From positions 3,224,001 to 3,288,000 of the forward strand of contig OU612072.1 of assembly GCA_914767715.1 (NCBI GenBank): a DNA stretch of 64,000 nt, written 5' to 3'. Source of the stretch: Membranipora membranacea (taxonomy: Eukaryota; Bryozoa; Gymnolaemata; Cheilostomatida; Membraniporidae). Shown one piece after another: positions 23,691 through 36,170 of the stretch. Position 1 is the stretch's first letter, and every line of letters starts with the position of its first letter. The notes under the pieces are model-generated. The model ran no database searches and had not been told where the DNA came from. It worked only from the letters and a program-made list of their open reading frames with translations. Position numbers and translations under genes: made by a program.

Positions 23691-24629
23691 CCATTAAAGA
23701 TCGCCTAGGGCAGGGGACGAGTCTTCTAATGTCTGATAGTCTGTGACATTCCCACTATAGTATTAATATACACATTCGATATTAGGTCGGTATATACAGT
23801 AATTCCATTATCAGTAACGCCTCTGATTCACTAAATACATAGACATTTCCATGGCCTGTACAAAACCAAACACTTACATCGTCGAATCTAGTATATTCTC
23901 CCAGTGAAGGTTTTAATATCAAGAGTTACAAGCTGTTGGCCTTTCTGTTTCCATATCGCAGTTGTCTGCTCTCTGAAACCAGCGGCGTGAACTTTTTGTC
24001 TAAATCTCTTTTATGTATTCGGACACAAAACTGTAATGCTCATCATATGTTTTTTTTATATATATTTATTTCACATATAATTTTCTTAGATCTGAACAGA
24101 AACATAATTCTGCATCACTTTCTCACCCTATTTTCTCTGATTTTCTCTCACTAGCTTGCCCCTTTTATGTTTTTTTCCTCCTTGGTTCACTGTTATAATA
24201 TTGTATCGGTGTATTGGCCGAAGAATCAAAGCGCAGCTGTTTTGTAATTTGGTCTGAAAATTGTCCTGTTCCTTTTCCTGTGATATATACTCTGCATATT
24301 AATTAGTAAGCTAGGCAACACCAGGGAGAATGGCCCATGGTATCACATTAGTCTTTCGTCATGCGTCTGTTTATGTAAAGAATATTTTGCATGAAGTCGT
24401 ACTCTTTATAGTATCTATGCCTGAGATTGTATATGATTTGAATTGGTTCACAGTCTGACTTATGCATAATACCGTCCTAATGAATAATAATACCTATTAC
24501 AATGTAACATCGAAGAAATAATAGTCTTTTAATTATTTTTCTCATTTTACCAGTAATCTGACGTAGTGTTATTGAGATTCATGAGATTTAATTTAATTTG
24601 AGTTATCCTACTTTCAGCTGGTTAATATG

Positions 24630-24635
24630 AATAAA
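24630..24635 (+). terminator. Polyadenylation signal AATAAA (candidate) of the PAPS transporter
   Basis: A canonical hexamer about 940 bases after the stop codon at 23690. The sequence in between is AT-rich, without other coding signals, and fits a long 3' UTR. Confidence 0.35.
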
Positions 24636-24639
24636 AGAA

Positions 24640-25776
24640 TAATTATAATGAATTAAGGTCAGGTTCTCTGTTAGCTCACCGTAGTACTACAAATGACATC
24701 TTGCAATCATTAATCCTCCAAATATTGCAGCACACTGTGTGCTTAGCACTGTCACTGCAAACCATGTGTTAACAGCATACTATAGCAGCATTATTGCTCA
24801 TAAACCTAAGACTTGATACTAGCACTACTCTGTTCTCTTGCAACCATGTCAAGAACCAGAAAGCAGTCTACAGTGTTACCGCTCAACTGCCAGGCAAGGT
24901 ACACTAACCATGCCCCCTGAAAAACTCCTATAGAGGTACTTATAAATTCAATATAGAGATATAATTTCAATAGCACAACTCTTCCCGATAATAACTTAAA
25001 CATGTTAGAAAATTTTACCCTTGAAGCTCCAGTAGCTGCTTCCTCCTTTGACATGAGTTCCTCTTTTCCTCACTCAATTCAGCCCTCTCACAAACCATTT
25101 GATTACAAACTCTTATCGCAACGGTTCTCTAAGAGATCATAGTAAATTCACTATATTCCGTCCATTAATTCAATTTGGTGACTGCAGCCTTTGAAAACTT
25201 CTATAAGATGCCCTCACACCTCTATGCATATATATTCGCTGACTCAAATTGACTTCTAGTCATAATTGTAACCAAGTAATCTAAATTAAAAAATGGGAGA
25301 TTTCAATTTACCGCGATACTGCGCATCACGGTGCTTGGTGGGTGGATGGGGAGGATGGAGCCCCTCCGCTGATGCTCATGGAGCGTTTCTAGCCACTAAG
25401 AAGGGCTAACCACGCATATTTGATCCCAAATAATTTCATGTTTCTACTTTGTACTAGTAGTAGAATATCAAACTGAATACTCATCGACAGGGTGCTTGGA
25501 TAGTTACTAAAAAACTTGCGATAGGGCTGTTTTCTCTCAAATCTGGAGGAAATAGTGAGAATTATAAAAAGTGGGAGGAGGCCAAAAGTGGGTGTGGAAA
25601 TCTGGAGGGTCCCACCTAAATAGGGAGACTTAGTAAGTATGTGTAACCTGTATGTATGTATATTGTATTGTTATCAATACTTGATAAAATTCATTGTTGT
25701 TTTGCTCTGTGATGCCAAAAAAATATAAAATAAATTATAAATAAAAAATATAAAAAGTATCTATAAAACGTCTGAC
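24640..25776. other. Intergenic, no gene seen
   Basis: The minus-strand open frame 24806-25054 has no domain or splice support. The segment 25700-25770 is A-rich and is probably the 3' end of the neighbouring minus-strand LINE fragment. Confidence 0.4.
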
Positions 25777-26469
25777 TTATAAGATGGAATTAAGCAGCCG
25801 AGCACACTCTGTTCGGAAACAGTTTTTACGACTGTTTACTCGCTGCTTGGGAATACAGAATCTACCAGAGTGCAGTCTCACTAGCTCGATTGGTGGATCG
25901 AGGCTAGTATAGGTACGCAGGCATTTACTTTTAAAACGTTCCTGGTACAGCTCATCGAGGTTCTTACATTTGAGCTTTTTATTACTGAGTTTATAGGCTG
26001 ATTTTATGACATGGTTCAGCTCATTGCGGTTTTCGACTGACATATGGCCGTGGATAATACTGAGGTGAAAGGCAAGCACACTTTCTATAAATGACTCATA
26101 GGCTAGACGAATAGTGCTGTCTTTGACTTTCATTGATGATAAACGCTTCATTATATAGAGACGCTTGCTTGCCTTCTCCACAGTTAGAGCAGTATTCTCT
26201 GTAAAGTCAAGTTTGGGAGTTAGGATTGTCCCGAGATATTTGTACTTGACTACTCGCTCGATTACGCTTTGGTGAATAGTGACTGGGTCTGGAGTTGGGT
26301 TGTGACGCTGATTTGTAAATAGGAGCTCTTTGGTCTTATTGGAGTTTATGGTAAGGTGGCTATCGTCACACCATTTAGCTATTCTGTCAACTTCCGATCG
26401 GGAGTTGTCTCCTCGGTTCAAGCATTCCAGGATGATTGTATCATCTGCGTATTTTATGATATGTCTCAC
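25777..26469 (-). mobile_element. 5'-truncated LINE, reverse transcriptase C-terminal half
   Basis: The open frame of about 230 residues starts just before the catalytic KYADDTIIL and continues through WCDDSHLTINSNKTKE and VVKYKYLGTIL into the thumb and C-terminal region, ending at a stop at 25777. AT-rich simple sequence follows on the minus strand (25690-25770). The frame is intact but lacks the fingers, most of the palm and the endonuclease, so it is a classic 5' truncation. The wording differs from the other LINE copies here. Confidence 0.88.
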
Positions 26470-27608
26470 AACATTTCACCCTGAAGTGAAATTTACAATC
26501 TTACTCCAATTCCTTTTAAATTGAGCTGACAAATGGATCAAAGGGGATTATTTCGGTATTCTAAGGCAAAATAATGGGATTCAATGCGCAATTATTAAGA
26601 CTTAGCTCTTCACATATTTCTTAGTTTAAAAACTGATTTTCTCCCTGACTGGCAAACTGAGAGGTGTAGAAACTATGACATAGTATTTAGACAACATATC
26701 TACACATAAAAACGCTGTTAAATTCTTGCCCCAACCCGTTAAAATAAACTGGATGTTAGATCCTGGTTTCTTCTGGACTATTATAGATAAAGGTAAACGG
26801 ATTTTAGGGGTGTGTAAACTTTGACACACATGATTTTTGGACATGCAGTTCTACCTGTGCTACAGAAATAGACACTCTCCCACACCCTCTCAAGGTCCTA
26901 TATAATATATATATATAATATATATATATATAATATATTATATTATAGCCATATAACAACTCTGCATATCATTATATATGTATTGTTAGACCTTGTACCT
27001 AAGTCAATAGCCTAATTTGACTCCATATCGGTTGGCCATGGCGGCTTTAAGAGAAATCACAAAATCTCGTGATTGTCTTCCCCTGGTACTAAGAATTGTC
27101 GGTACCTACATTTTACATCGTCGGTCGGTTTTGACCCTAATCTAATTCAGTGTTACGAGCTCACAATAATAGAAACAACAATCTCTTATAAAGAATTATA
27201 ATGTGTCGTACTATATTGAATGTGAATTGTTAGGGTTTCCCGTGAACGAGAAGTCGTCATATCTCGTATCATTTCACAACCCCGGCCAGATTTCGCAACC
27301 TCTCTGTTAAGTTGATTACTTCAATTTAGCCATGAAGTTTATTGGTATTTTACCTCTGTAATATAGCACAATCTAATAGTCAGAATTCCTCCACTAATTT
27401 GGACAAATGAGTCACATGATTCCTTGTTTCAGACACCTGCAGGGTAACACAAACTACTAAAATGACTTAGGACAAGATACAATGAAACAATATTGCGACC
27501 TGCGAATTGTGAGCTCAAGACACCCATGATATCAAGCACATTAAGTTAGAATCACCAAAATTAACCAGATGTGTCTATGGAAGATTGCTGACTTAATTTG
27601 ATTGAAAC
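26470..27608. other. Intergenic, no gene seen
   Basis: Includes a TA-rich microsatellite (26901-26946). No coding exon is recognisable on either strand. Confidence 0.45.
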
Positions 27609-27610
27609 AT

Positions 27611-27616
27611 TTTATT
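27611..27616 (-). terminator. Polyadenylation signal AATAAA of the WSC gene (candidate)
   Basis: A minus-strand AATAAA about 150 bases after the stop codon at 27766, a normal spacing for a short 3' UTR. Confidence 0.5.
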
Positions 27617-27765
27617 CAAGCCACAGAGGACATGATATACAAAGTTACATCAAACAATCTCAGAAGTGCAGATATATTGATAGTAATGAGACAAATTTAA
27701 TAGAAAAATCTATTTCTTACATGAATGATGGCAAATAGGAAAATCATTTCGACATAGAAATATCA

Positions 27766-30730
27766 TTATGTACTAAGTTTTGTAGATACTTCATAGATCG
27801 AGTTCCTAGATCCCGCCCCACATTTTGCACCCGGAGCAGCAGAACATCCCATGGTACATTCACTCTGGGAAACCTCACCAAGAGATCCGTATGAGTTGCC
27901 ACATGTGCACCAAGTTGAGTACTGTAGTCCCGCGTAGCGATAGCCTGATAAGATAAAAATATGTATAGTCAAATTATTGCAAAGATTGCGCACTCAAATA
28001 TGTAAATTCCTTGTAGAGTTGAAGTTACACACAAATTCCATATTGTCGAGATTATCAGTCGAATCATAAGCTCATATTCGGAATTTCAATTTTATATATA
28101 GATACAAATACCAACATGATAGTCTTTACTGTTTCTCTAATGGTTTTGTTGTTTCGGGTTCTTTAGTTGTCATTTACACAAATTATTTCCCATTTTGTAA
28201 AACTATCAGCAATAAAACAGGGCTATTCAGCTACAAATAGTTATATGTGCAGTTTCGACGGGTTATACTATACCATTATATGAAAGAATATGCGCAAACA
28301 ACCAATAACACCAAATTTGATAGGATAGGACATGCAATCACATTGGTTTAAGTTGCTACATTGGACCTAGATATTGTAGATCAGATCCAAGAATGCACCA
28401 CTTAAGCAGAGATTGAATACCGACCTGTAACAGAGTAGGAGTTGATGCAGGCTGTGATAGAATTCTGTCTCCCAAAGTTAACCAGGTATGGCAAATCTCT
28501 GGTTGAAGTACGATCTCTATAGCATCCTAGATACCTGCCGGCAGGGGCTGCTGTCTCAAAGATGGAGTTACGCATACCGGCCCCACAGTGTCCTGGACTT
28601 CCTGGACATGGCATGTCACATTCAGAATCAGCTACTACGCCATACTTGCCATATGAATTGCCACATATGCACCATGTACTGTACTGCAGACCTGCATCCT
28701 TGTAACCTGGTGGGAATACAAACACACTGTTAAGATTTTTGACTGTAGGAATTTTTAGAGTGAGATTGGTAAACAAATGAATAACTTTTGACTGATATGT
28801 AACCACCACTGATTTATAATACATATTATAAATAATTATGATACATATATATAACTATATATAAATAATATAATACAGTTATATGAATCAGTGGTAACGA
28901 CATAAGTGTAGTTTATGTATACTATGTTGTCAAAGAAAATCTATCATTCATCTGTTGTAAACCTTTCGCTGTTGTGATGTAATAATAATATGATTAATGA
29001 TTTTAAATATTGATTTTTAATTTACCCTGAAATCAAAAAAAGTTTGTGGAAAATTTAGCCTATTAAATTCCACCAGAACTGTCAAATTTAGTTGTAAAAT
29101 GTGTAGCTATAAAGATTTGCAATAATGACTATTATTTACTGAGAAATTACTGCTGAAAATATATTAGTCATTATTTGTTGATAGTGCATTGTTTATGAGA
29201 GTACACCTACGTCATAAAATTCATATTTATAGATGTAACAAAATACTTTAAAGTTTTGGGCGTCAAAATGGAGCACTTGCGAAAACAAATTGGTTGATCT
29301 ATCAACCTGAACTCCCTCCTTCACCTTCAGTAATCAGTTCCAACAACGGACAGCTAGAAAACCACTTTTGTTATTGATGTTTGAAACGTCCCCTGCATGG
29401 CTACTTTACTTCATCAAGGACTGACCAGATAGCAACTTTAGATGTTTTATGCACTTTAATTCTTTAAACCTCTGACTGTGTAGCTCAACTCATGTTGTTT
29501 TTTATATGATGCCATCACTTATAAGGCCTTGCAGAACAAATAAACAATCATAAATATAGAGCACACTAAATTTATGCTGTTAAAGGCTACCCAAAAGACC
29601 AATGCTTGTCCATCAATAATTCATGCCAAGAAGAGCATTGAATTTTTTTACCATGCAAATCTAACAAAACTTTATCATAGGTAGCTGCCTGACTATAACA
29701 TGCATTGGTCTTTGAGTAGTCTTTAATGATCACCTACCGAGTGCATAGCAGTGGTCGATGCATGAAGGTATTGAGTTCCCTGCACCAACATTTGTGAGAT
29801 GTTTCAAGTCTCTATCATCCTTATCTCTATAGCAACCCAAGAAGTTTAACTTACTCTGAAAATAAATGAAGATTGAAACTGACAGTGAATTATGAGTGCA
29901 AGATTGGAAGTATACAGCCACGCATAATACCAAGCAGAGCGCTTTAGTTATGAATGGTAACAAAAAAATAGGTCTTGTTATTCTGGCCAGGAACAGCATT
30001 CGCAACTATACTCAACATTTCAGCGTTTGTTCTAACCAGATTTTAGTTATTATTATTTCTATGTTATAGCTCACATAAAAGCCCTAATAATTCTAGTTTA
30101 CCCCCTCTCCACAATTTTTAGTATCTAGGATAAACAGACGAATGAAATATGGCATGTATAGGGTGTTTTGCTTGTAAAATTTAGAGGATGATCAGAATTG
30201 GAATATTGTTCAATATATTTGATTAACATTTTCTCCTTGTTTTGCAAACCTTCATGTAAATGTGAGATAAGGTCTCTTCTGCACCCAAGTACCCAAAGCG
30301 TACAGAGCACGTCACTACTTTGAAAAGTCACTTTGCTAAAGAACCCTTGTGTATATCAAACTTAAACAATGCTAAGATGCAATGTACATAATCACTTTAA
30401 TCCCGTTATAAATACCGCAGATTGTGTGGTCGCTGGATCTGTTGTTGGAGATGGAGAGGATGTTTCATTCTGAGAGAGACGACACTTGACAAGCTTGGCT
30501 GTGAGCTCATCGAAGACAGACTTCTCGACTTCCAGTTGAACTGTGACAAGTGTTGCACCTTTTTGAGCTTTGCTTTTGATCATGACATGCTCACAACCTT
30601 CATCATTGAGAATTTCATGAAGGACGTCATTCCGATGTTTGTACCTCTGTAGCTCAATCTCTGTGGAGTTCCTCAAAGCAGCTGTTTGGCATGCCATGAT
30701 GGCAAAGATGATCGAACACAAACTATTCAT
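27766..30730 (-). CDS. Secreted protein with two WSC domains, 4 exons
   Basis: Exons: 30730-30416, 29855-29738, 28706-28425, 27944-27766; phases agree and give 297 residues. The N-terminus MNSLCSIIFAIMACQTAA is a signal peptide. About 85 residues without a recognised domain follow, partly helical and ending in a Ser/Thr/Pro-rich linker (SSPSPTTDPATTQ). Two WSC domains follow: FLGCYRDKDDRDLKHL...MRNSIFE and YLGCYRDRTSTRDLPYL...SRNSIYE. Each has the usual cysteines, with YSTWCxCGNSYG in the middle and CGAGxRNSI at the end. Each WSC domain is cut by a phase-1 intron at the same place, just before GY(K/R)xAGLQYSTWC, so the two arose by exon duplication. WSC domains bind carbohydrate in fungal sensors and other secreted proteins. 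The protein has no membrane segment, so it is probably extracellular. The ligand is unknown. One WSC cysteine of the second domain (CIDHC in domain 1) is replaced: CINSY. Confidence 0.92.
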
Positions 30731-32152
30731 ATCTAAAACAATGTAGGAGTGTATAGGTTTTCAATAAAGATGGAAATAAATGAATGATTACTGCATGGGT
30801 AATCAAAATAATCGAGAAACTCCATGTCTAAACATGTGATACATCATAATAAAATTATAATGAATATAAAAATCATAGCCTTGTCAAAATTGTGCGTATA
30901 CAACAAGGGCTCGAAATTGATCACCCCATATTCAGAAGCAAGGCTATTTTATATCCTTATAGCTTATAGCTCAAGGTCTTGACTTCTGCTGTCCTCAACC
31001 TGCAAGCTTCTCTGGATATTGATGGGCCAATGCTGATGTGTAAAATAGATAAATAAATGGATCTTGACAGTTTGTGGTCTGTTTAAACACGACAACATGT
31101 CAGATCTTAGAAGGGCGGCTATGCTTTCATATGCATATACCTACATTGGCCAACATGAACACACTGACAAGCAGATTGGAGCACAACTTGGGACCAAATG
31201 GCAGCCAGCAGCAGAACCAACCAACTTAGATAGGCTGTTTCACCCCAGGGTATAAGTAGCAACTGAGGATGATTTATTATGTTTGATGAGCAGAAAAACT
31301 ATGGACTCAGTCTTGATTTTTCAGTCATGAATGGAGGAACAAATATGTTTGATGAGCTAGCGGAACAAAGTTTCTGCCATCCCAATGACTGCAAACAAAA
31401 ACGGACCAACGACATACAAAGATGGACGGTAACGGGCATGGAAATTTGTTTAATGTTGTCCAATGGACAGACTTTATCATCATCTTACCTTGTGCTATGT
31501 CGACCCATAATGTAGTTTAAATGGTGCATGGGGTGCTTATGGGGCTCACAGTCAAGTGATATCCGATTGCCAAATTTATGCTTCATTTGGCAATCTTGTT
31601 TAATCGCATATCACTGTGTTTTTGTGTCGAGAGGAATGCAACGAGTTAGGGAGGACGCTTTCAAGTTTGAAGTTTGCAGTCTATATATCTATATATACAC
31701 TATTTTATTTGTCAGACAATATCATCCTGGACTATGCTTTCCATAACGTGCCAAAGTTTGGGGAACAAAAGAGAAAAAATGATAATGTTTTGTGTTTGGA
31801 AAAGATAGAGTCTAGCATATTCATATGTTTATGGCCTTTTTAAACAGGTAAGGTGTGCTATAAACTGTTGGTGATTGACTCATCAATTACAACAGGAGAT
31901 TTTAATCATCTTCCAGCTTTATACCTTTGGTGAATCTCTTAATTAGGTCGGTTGAATGGTAAAATTTGATGGGCATTAAATGCAAAAAAATTGCATATTT
32001 TCAAGTAGATTCAATAATGGTTAACAACATGCCTAAAGACTGCGCAGTTTTTTTGTGAACCATCTGTATCATTATAATGAAAGGCTTTTCTAACATTCTA
32101 CAGTTGAAATCAAATCGTTCACCATTCACCACACTCTGATTGTGTAGTTGCA
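30731..32152. other. Intergenic, no gene seen
   Basis: The region upstream of the WSC gene. Plus-strand open frames at 31064-31255, 31279-31515, 31528-31746 and 31616-31843 have no domain and no splice partners. A CTATATAT microsatellite is at 31681-31697. Confidence 0.4.
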
Positions 32153-32842
32153 CTTTTAAGGGCAACCAGGGTTTCAAACAAGTTCTCATTGAATAATTGC
32201 AGATTGCACCTTATGCATAGGAAAAAGAACAAATCTAAATCGGATGATTATTCAGTGTGAATTCTCATGAAACGTAGCATCCATCAAGTGCTTAAGGCAT
32301 CACAAACGCTGCACAATCTCAGCTAAAATAGAACTATACAGAGCAGTTTCCTGTTCCTATTCCCGTGCTCTATCATTATAACTGAAATGACTTGGAACCT
32401 CCCCTCAACTGAAGTGTTACTCAGCTATGAGTCAGCAAATACTTCGGGTTTTGCATGGCATCATGCACAAAGCTGATACTGACTACCCATTTTTGCATTG
32501 CTGCAAAATTTTGTAGTCCCTTTAAAGGTCAATCATGCAGGGTTTTGCAAAGTAGGTGCTGACTCTTAGCTGAGTTCACTTCAGTTTAGGGGAGGTTCAA
32601 AGACATTTCTGTAACAATGATAGAGCACAGGCCAAATATAACAGGAACAGGAAACTGCTCGTGTGGATCCATATTAGTTGAGTTTGAGCAGCATTTTAGC
32701 ACCAGATGGATGACATGTTTAAAAAGAATTCTCACTGAATAATCATCCGATTTAGATTTGGTCTTTTTCCCTATGCATAAGGTGCAATCTGCAATCAATC
32801 AATGAGAATTTGTTTGAAACCTTAGTTGCCCTTTAAGAAATA
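32153..32842. mobile_element. Palindromic element of about 690 bp with arms of about 330 bp
   Basis: The left arm begins TTTTAAGGGCAACCAGGGTTTC and the right arm ends GAAACCTTAGTTGCCCTTTAAG. The pairing continues inward through ATTGCACCTTATGCATAGG, AAATCGGATGATTATTCAGTG, GAGCAGTTTCCTGTTCCT, TGCTCTATCATT and GAACCTCCCCT. Almost the whole element folds back on itself. It has no open frame of note. A single arm of the same element lies at 42545-42806. TTAA-like or TA flanks are possible, but the exact duplication is unclear. Confidence 0.85.
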
Positions 32843-33204
32843 CATGATGAATTTGACTCTAAAACTCATTTCAACTTGAAGAAGACCTGCATGTTTTGAC
32901 ACAACTAACTGCAGAACAATTAGCTGCATCAGACTTATGCAGCAGTTACTCACCACAACTCACTTATTGGGCAGCCATTGTTAAATATTTACAGCGATTA
33001 CAATCAAATTAATTTTGCGTTTTCTACATAAACTGATTTGATTTTGTTGGAAACCTTGGTATAGTAACATACAAAGTCACAGTAGAATTATGTTGCAAAT
33101 AAATAGGAAAAAGTGGCACAGTCTTTACAAACAGGATTTCTGTATGTCTAAAGTATCAATATACAATCTTGTTTATGCGAGGTGATACTGAGCCTAGTTC
33201 AACA

Positions 33205-34170
33205 TTGTGTTAGTTAAGGTTATGAAACCACTTTTGAAAATTGGATTTTTGGGCATTTTTCCAGATGTTTGGGAATTGGTTGGTTTTAAGGCTAAGATTA
33301 ATTCTATGAGTGAATGAATTAAGAATTACGGGATCTAAAATGTTGTATATAAAAGCTGGTATTTGTGACAATCCTCCGGTTTTCCTTGATTTAAAGCAAT
33401 TTAAAGTTTTTGACACTTCAGTATTATTTGTCTCTTAAAAGGCAAATCTGTTGTGGTTAAAATTTAGGATTTCAGTAGAATCAATATCCGACACAATTGC
33501 TGATACCTATATTTGAGAAAAAAATTGTTCGGACCAGTTGCTTTTTCAGAGTTAGATGTTGTTTTTGAACCGTTATATCCATTTTTTCATTGTGTTGTTA
33601 CCTTGGTGGTTATTACCCAGAAAAAAATCTTGATTTTTTGCCAATGAGATATAAATAATTTATTAAGGACAAATTTAGCTTGCTTTTTTTGCATATTGCA
33701 CTGCATTTGCAGCTTGATTATGCAAAACACGATAATTTTCCCAAGCAACTGAGGACTTATCGTAACAACAATCACCAAATTTTGTAAACGCCTGTCGTTT
33801 TAATTTAACAAGCTGTGTAGCTACTGGACATGACCAGCAAAGATCACTCTTTTGCTGTGAAAGCTGTGTTTTGAGAAGAGCAAATTGATCTACAAGGATC
33901 TCAATTTTACTCTCCAAATTTGCTGCTGCTGAATGAACACAATCAGTTTCTTCAATGGTACGAAAATCCATAGAATTTGCGGATCAAACAAAACTTTTTC
34001 ATCAAACTTTCAAAAAATCTCTTGCAGTTATGTAGGTAAATGTAGGTTTTGGGCGTTTAAACGTAAATTTACCTTCGTGCTGATAGCAAAATGATCACTT
34101 ATGTCTGATTTTATTATGTTGTGAGAAAACATTAAACTTTGAGAATTTCTAAATAGTAGGTCAATGGTCA
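33205..34170 (-). mobile_element. Decayed LINE: end of endonuclease, linker and start of reverse transcriptase
   Basis: Reading the minus strand from 34170: an endonuclease end (DLLFRNSQSLMFSHN and SDISDHFAIST, about 34160-34090), then a linker with QAFTKFGDCCYDKSSVAWEN (about 33810-33740) that is typical between endonuclease and reverse transcriptase. Last, a reverse-transcriptase start, KTGGLSQIPAFIYNILDPVI near 33380-33310 and FPNIWKNAQKSNFQ near 33270-33240. Stops and frameshifts separate these pieces, and the catalytic part is missing. This is an inactive remnant. Confidence 0.75.
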
Positions 34171-34599
34171 TTTAAGAATTTAGGAAACAACAGATATAGA
34201 CTGATCAGCTGATCGTATTGATTAAGGCTCATTAGGGTTTCCAGCTTTTCTTTAGTATTGAATTACTAGACCAATTTAAATTAAATCACCAACAATCTCC
34301 ATGGGTTTCTTATATACAACTTACTACATCAACACCACCAGTAGAATTCTTGTGAACAGAACCAAGGATGTTTCAATCTTCCTTTCTCACTGCACACAGT
34401 TCTCAAACAACTCAATAAAATATTGAATCAATTATTAATCAGGCTATAAGCCATGGCTGTGAGAAAGGTGTAAAGCAAAGCATCCAAACGAATGAGGGCA
34501 CGAACCTAGCTCAAAGTTGCTTGGCACATATGGATAGGTTGATTAAAATTAAAAAAAGGTTGATTAAAATCAGATGTCATATCACACGCCACATCCCGA

Positions 34600-34794
34600 A
34601 GCACGGGCGAAGAAATATTATTTTTGCCTTCATGGAAAGGCCGCAATGCTCTCTGTTTGCAGGCAGGTCATAGCACACCTGGGGGCCAACCAAACCCCAG
34701 TAGTCGATAGACTGCAGTGGGATTCGAACCCACGACCTTCATCACTTATGTGTTGAAGCACAGGCGCTCTAACCAACTGAGCTACCTCCTACTA
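34600..34794 (-). repeat. tRNA-derived SINE, family B, copy 3
   Basis: On the minus strand: AGTAGGAGGTAGCTCAGTTG (A box), GGTCGTGGGTTCGAATCCCA (B box), then CTGCAGTCTATCGACTACTG and GACCTGCCTGCAAACAGAGA. The boxes are the best preserved of the three family B copies. A 76-base tRNA is not supported, because the sequence between the boxes is too long and does not form an anticodon stem. Confidence 0.85.
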
Positions 34795-34854
34795 AAACAG
34801 GGGAAGTATCAAGCATCTCTGATCTGCCGGAAAATGGCAGAACCTTGTAGGACA

Positions 34855-35283
34855 AGAACCAACGACTCAAGTGCAATACTGCCTGCAATAGACACTACAC
34901 AAAGATGGGCTGAGAAAAATTCTATGCTTCTAAATGCAAATAAGACAGTTATTATGCATGTTTCTTTGTCAACTCGTCTTAACTTTTCAGAGGTGGTTCA
35001 GATTGAAGGCACATCTTTGCAGCCACAGTCGTCAGTTAAATTTTTAGGAGTTTATGTTGATCAGAAACTAAATTTGTACAAGCAGACTGATTGCCTGATA
35101 TCTAAATGTAATACTCGCCTGTTTTTAATGCGTCGACTTTTAATTCATTCGATCATATGCTTTGCCATTCCAGCATTTTATACTTTTTTGTCTGACCATA
35201 ACAAATCAAGGCTTGAATGCGTACAAAAAGCAGCATTGAGAGTTATCCTCTCAGAACTCAACTCATCCTCTGTACAATCTTAG
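34855..35283 (+). mobile_element. LINE remnant, reverse transcriptase thumb region
   Basis: The frame reads WAEKNSMLLNANKTVIMHVS, VKFLGVYVDQKLNLYKQ and CNTRLFLMRRLL, the usual order after the YADD motif of non-LTR reverse transcriptases. The YADD region is absent, and the frame ends at 35281-35283. It directly follows the SINE at 34600-34794 in the sequence, perhaps by chance. Confidence 0.72.
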
Positions 35284-35489
35284 ATTTTTTAACACCAATC
35301 CAAGAGTATCCTCTCGTAATTTGTAATGCCTAATAAATTCAGACAAAGACGCTGCCGTACCACTAAACGCCAGTACAGTTTTTTTTAATTACTATATGAA
35401 ATTTTACAACAATTTTATATACATTAACTTACATACATTATTCTTAATCATCCTCGCCACGGTATTGTGTGTAAGAAATACATATCAAA

Positions 35490-36170
35490 TCAAATCAAAA
35501 CCTCCTGGCATTTGAGTTTAGAACTTCAAGATAATATACTGTCACAAGCTGATGTCCTTGCTAAAATTCAAAGAGCAATCAAATTCGTCAATTCTAGATT
35601 ACATAAAGCTGAAGCTGATATCAAATCACTCAAATCAGAAAGTCAAATGCTGTCCACTCTGAACGATGATTCAAAAACGCAGAACAGGACATCAATCGAC
35701 TCAATGTAGAAGACAGTCAGCTTATCAGAGATAAAATCAGCAAACCAAATCACCCATATGAACCCAAAGCTGATCTATCTGTCAAATCATCATATCATTG
35801 CCTCACATGTCTCAGCCAACCACAAAGGCAACCCCTGTATCTGAAAATCCTCAAACTCATCAACACAATGCGGAATTTAATGCTGAGCTTTGTGCTGTCG
35901 TATATAACATTTGTGAGGCAATTACTCTAAAACTAATTCTGGATATTATGAAGAAAAGAAATATCCAATTCCTTCGGACCAATGATGACAAGATAAAACA
36001 TGATGTCAATTTAGTTTCCAAATGTGTAGCGGCAAAAAGAATATGTTCTAAAGATGGGAAACGCTTCCGAGCAATTAAAATCTCATTCTCTGACCATGAG
36101 TCTCTGGAAACAGCATTGAAAAACAAAAGTAACATAAATATTAAACGATCCTTTTCAGAATAAGATAAGA
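35490..36170 (+). mobile_element. Possible LINE ORF1 remnant (coiled coil plus RRM-like segment)
   Basis: A heptad-like stretch (ELQDNILSQADVLAKIQRAI and VNSRLHKAEADIKSLKSES) is followed, after a frame break near 35700, by a segment ending RAIKISFSDHESLETALKNK. The latter resembles the RNA-binding part of LINE ORF1 proteins. The link to the neighbouring reverse transcriptase remnants is inferred from position only. Confidence 0.45.

Noticed and set aside
24806-25054. 82-residue minus-strand open frame with a hydrophobic middle
   Set aside because: No splice partner, no motif, and it lies next to a LINE remnant and simple repeats.
31064-31843. Four overlapping plus-strand open frames
   Set aside because: Composition and lack of motifs suggest chance; no supporting splice signals.
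34600-34794. Possible functional tRNA gene
   Set aside because: Good A and B boxes, but the spacing is too long, there is no closing acceptor stem, and it has a SINE body shared with two other copies.
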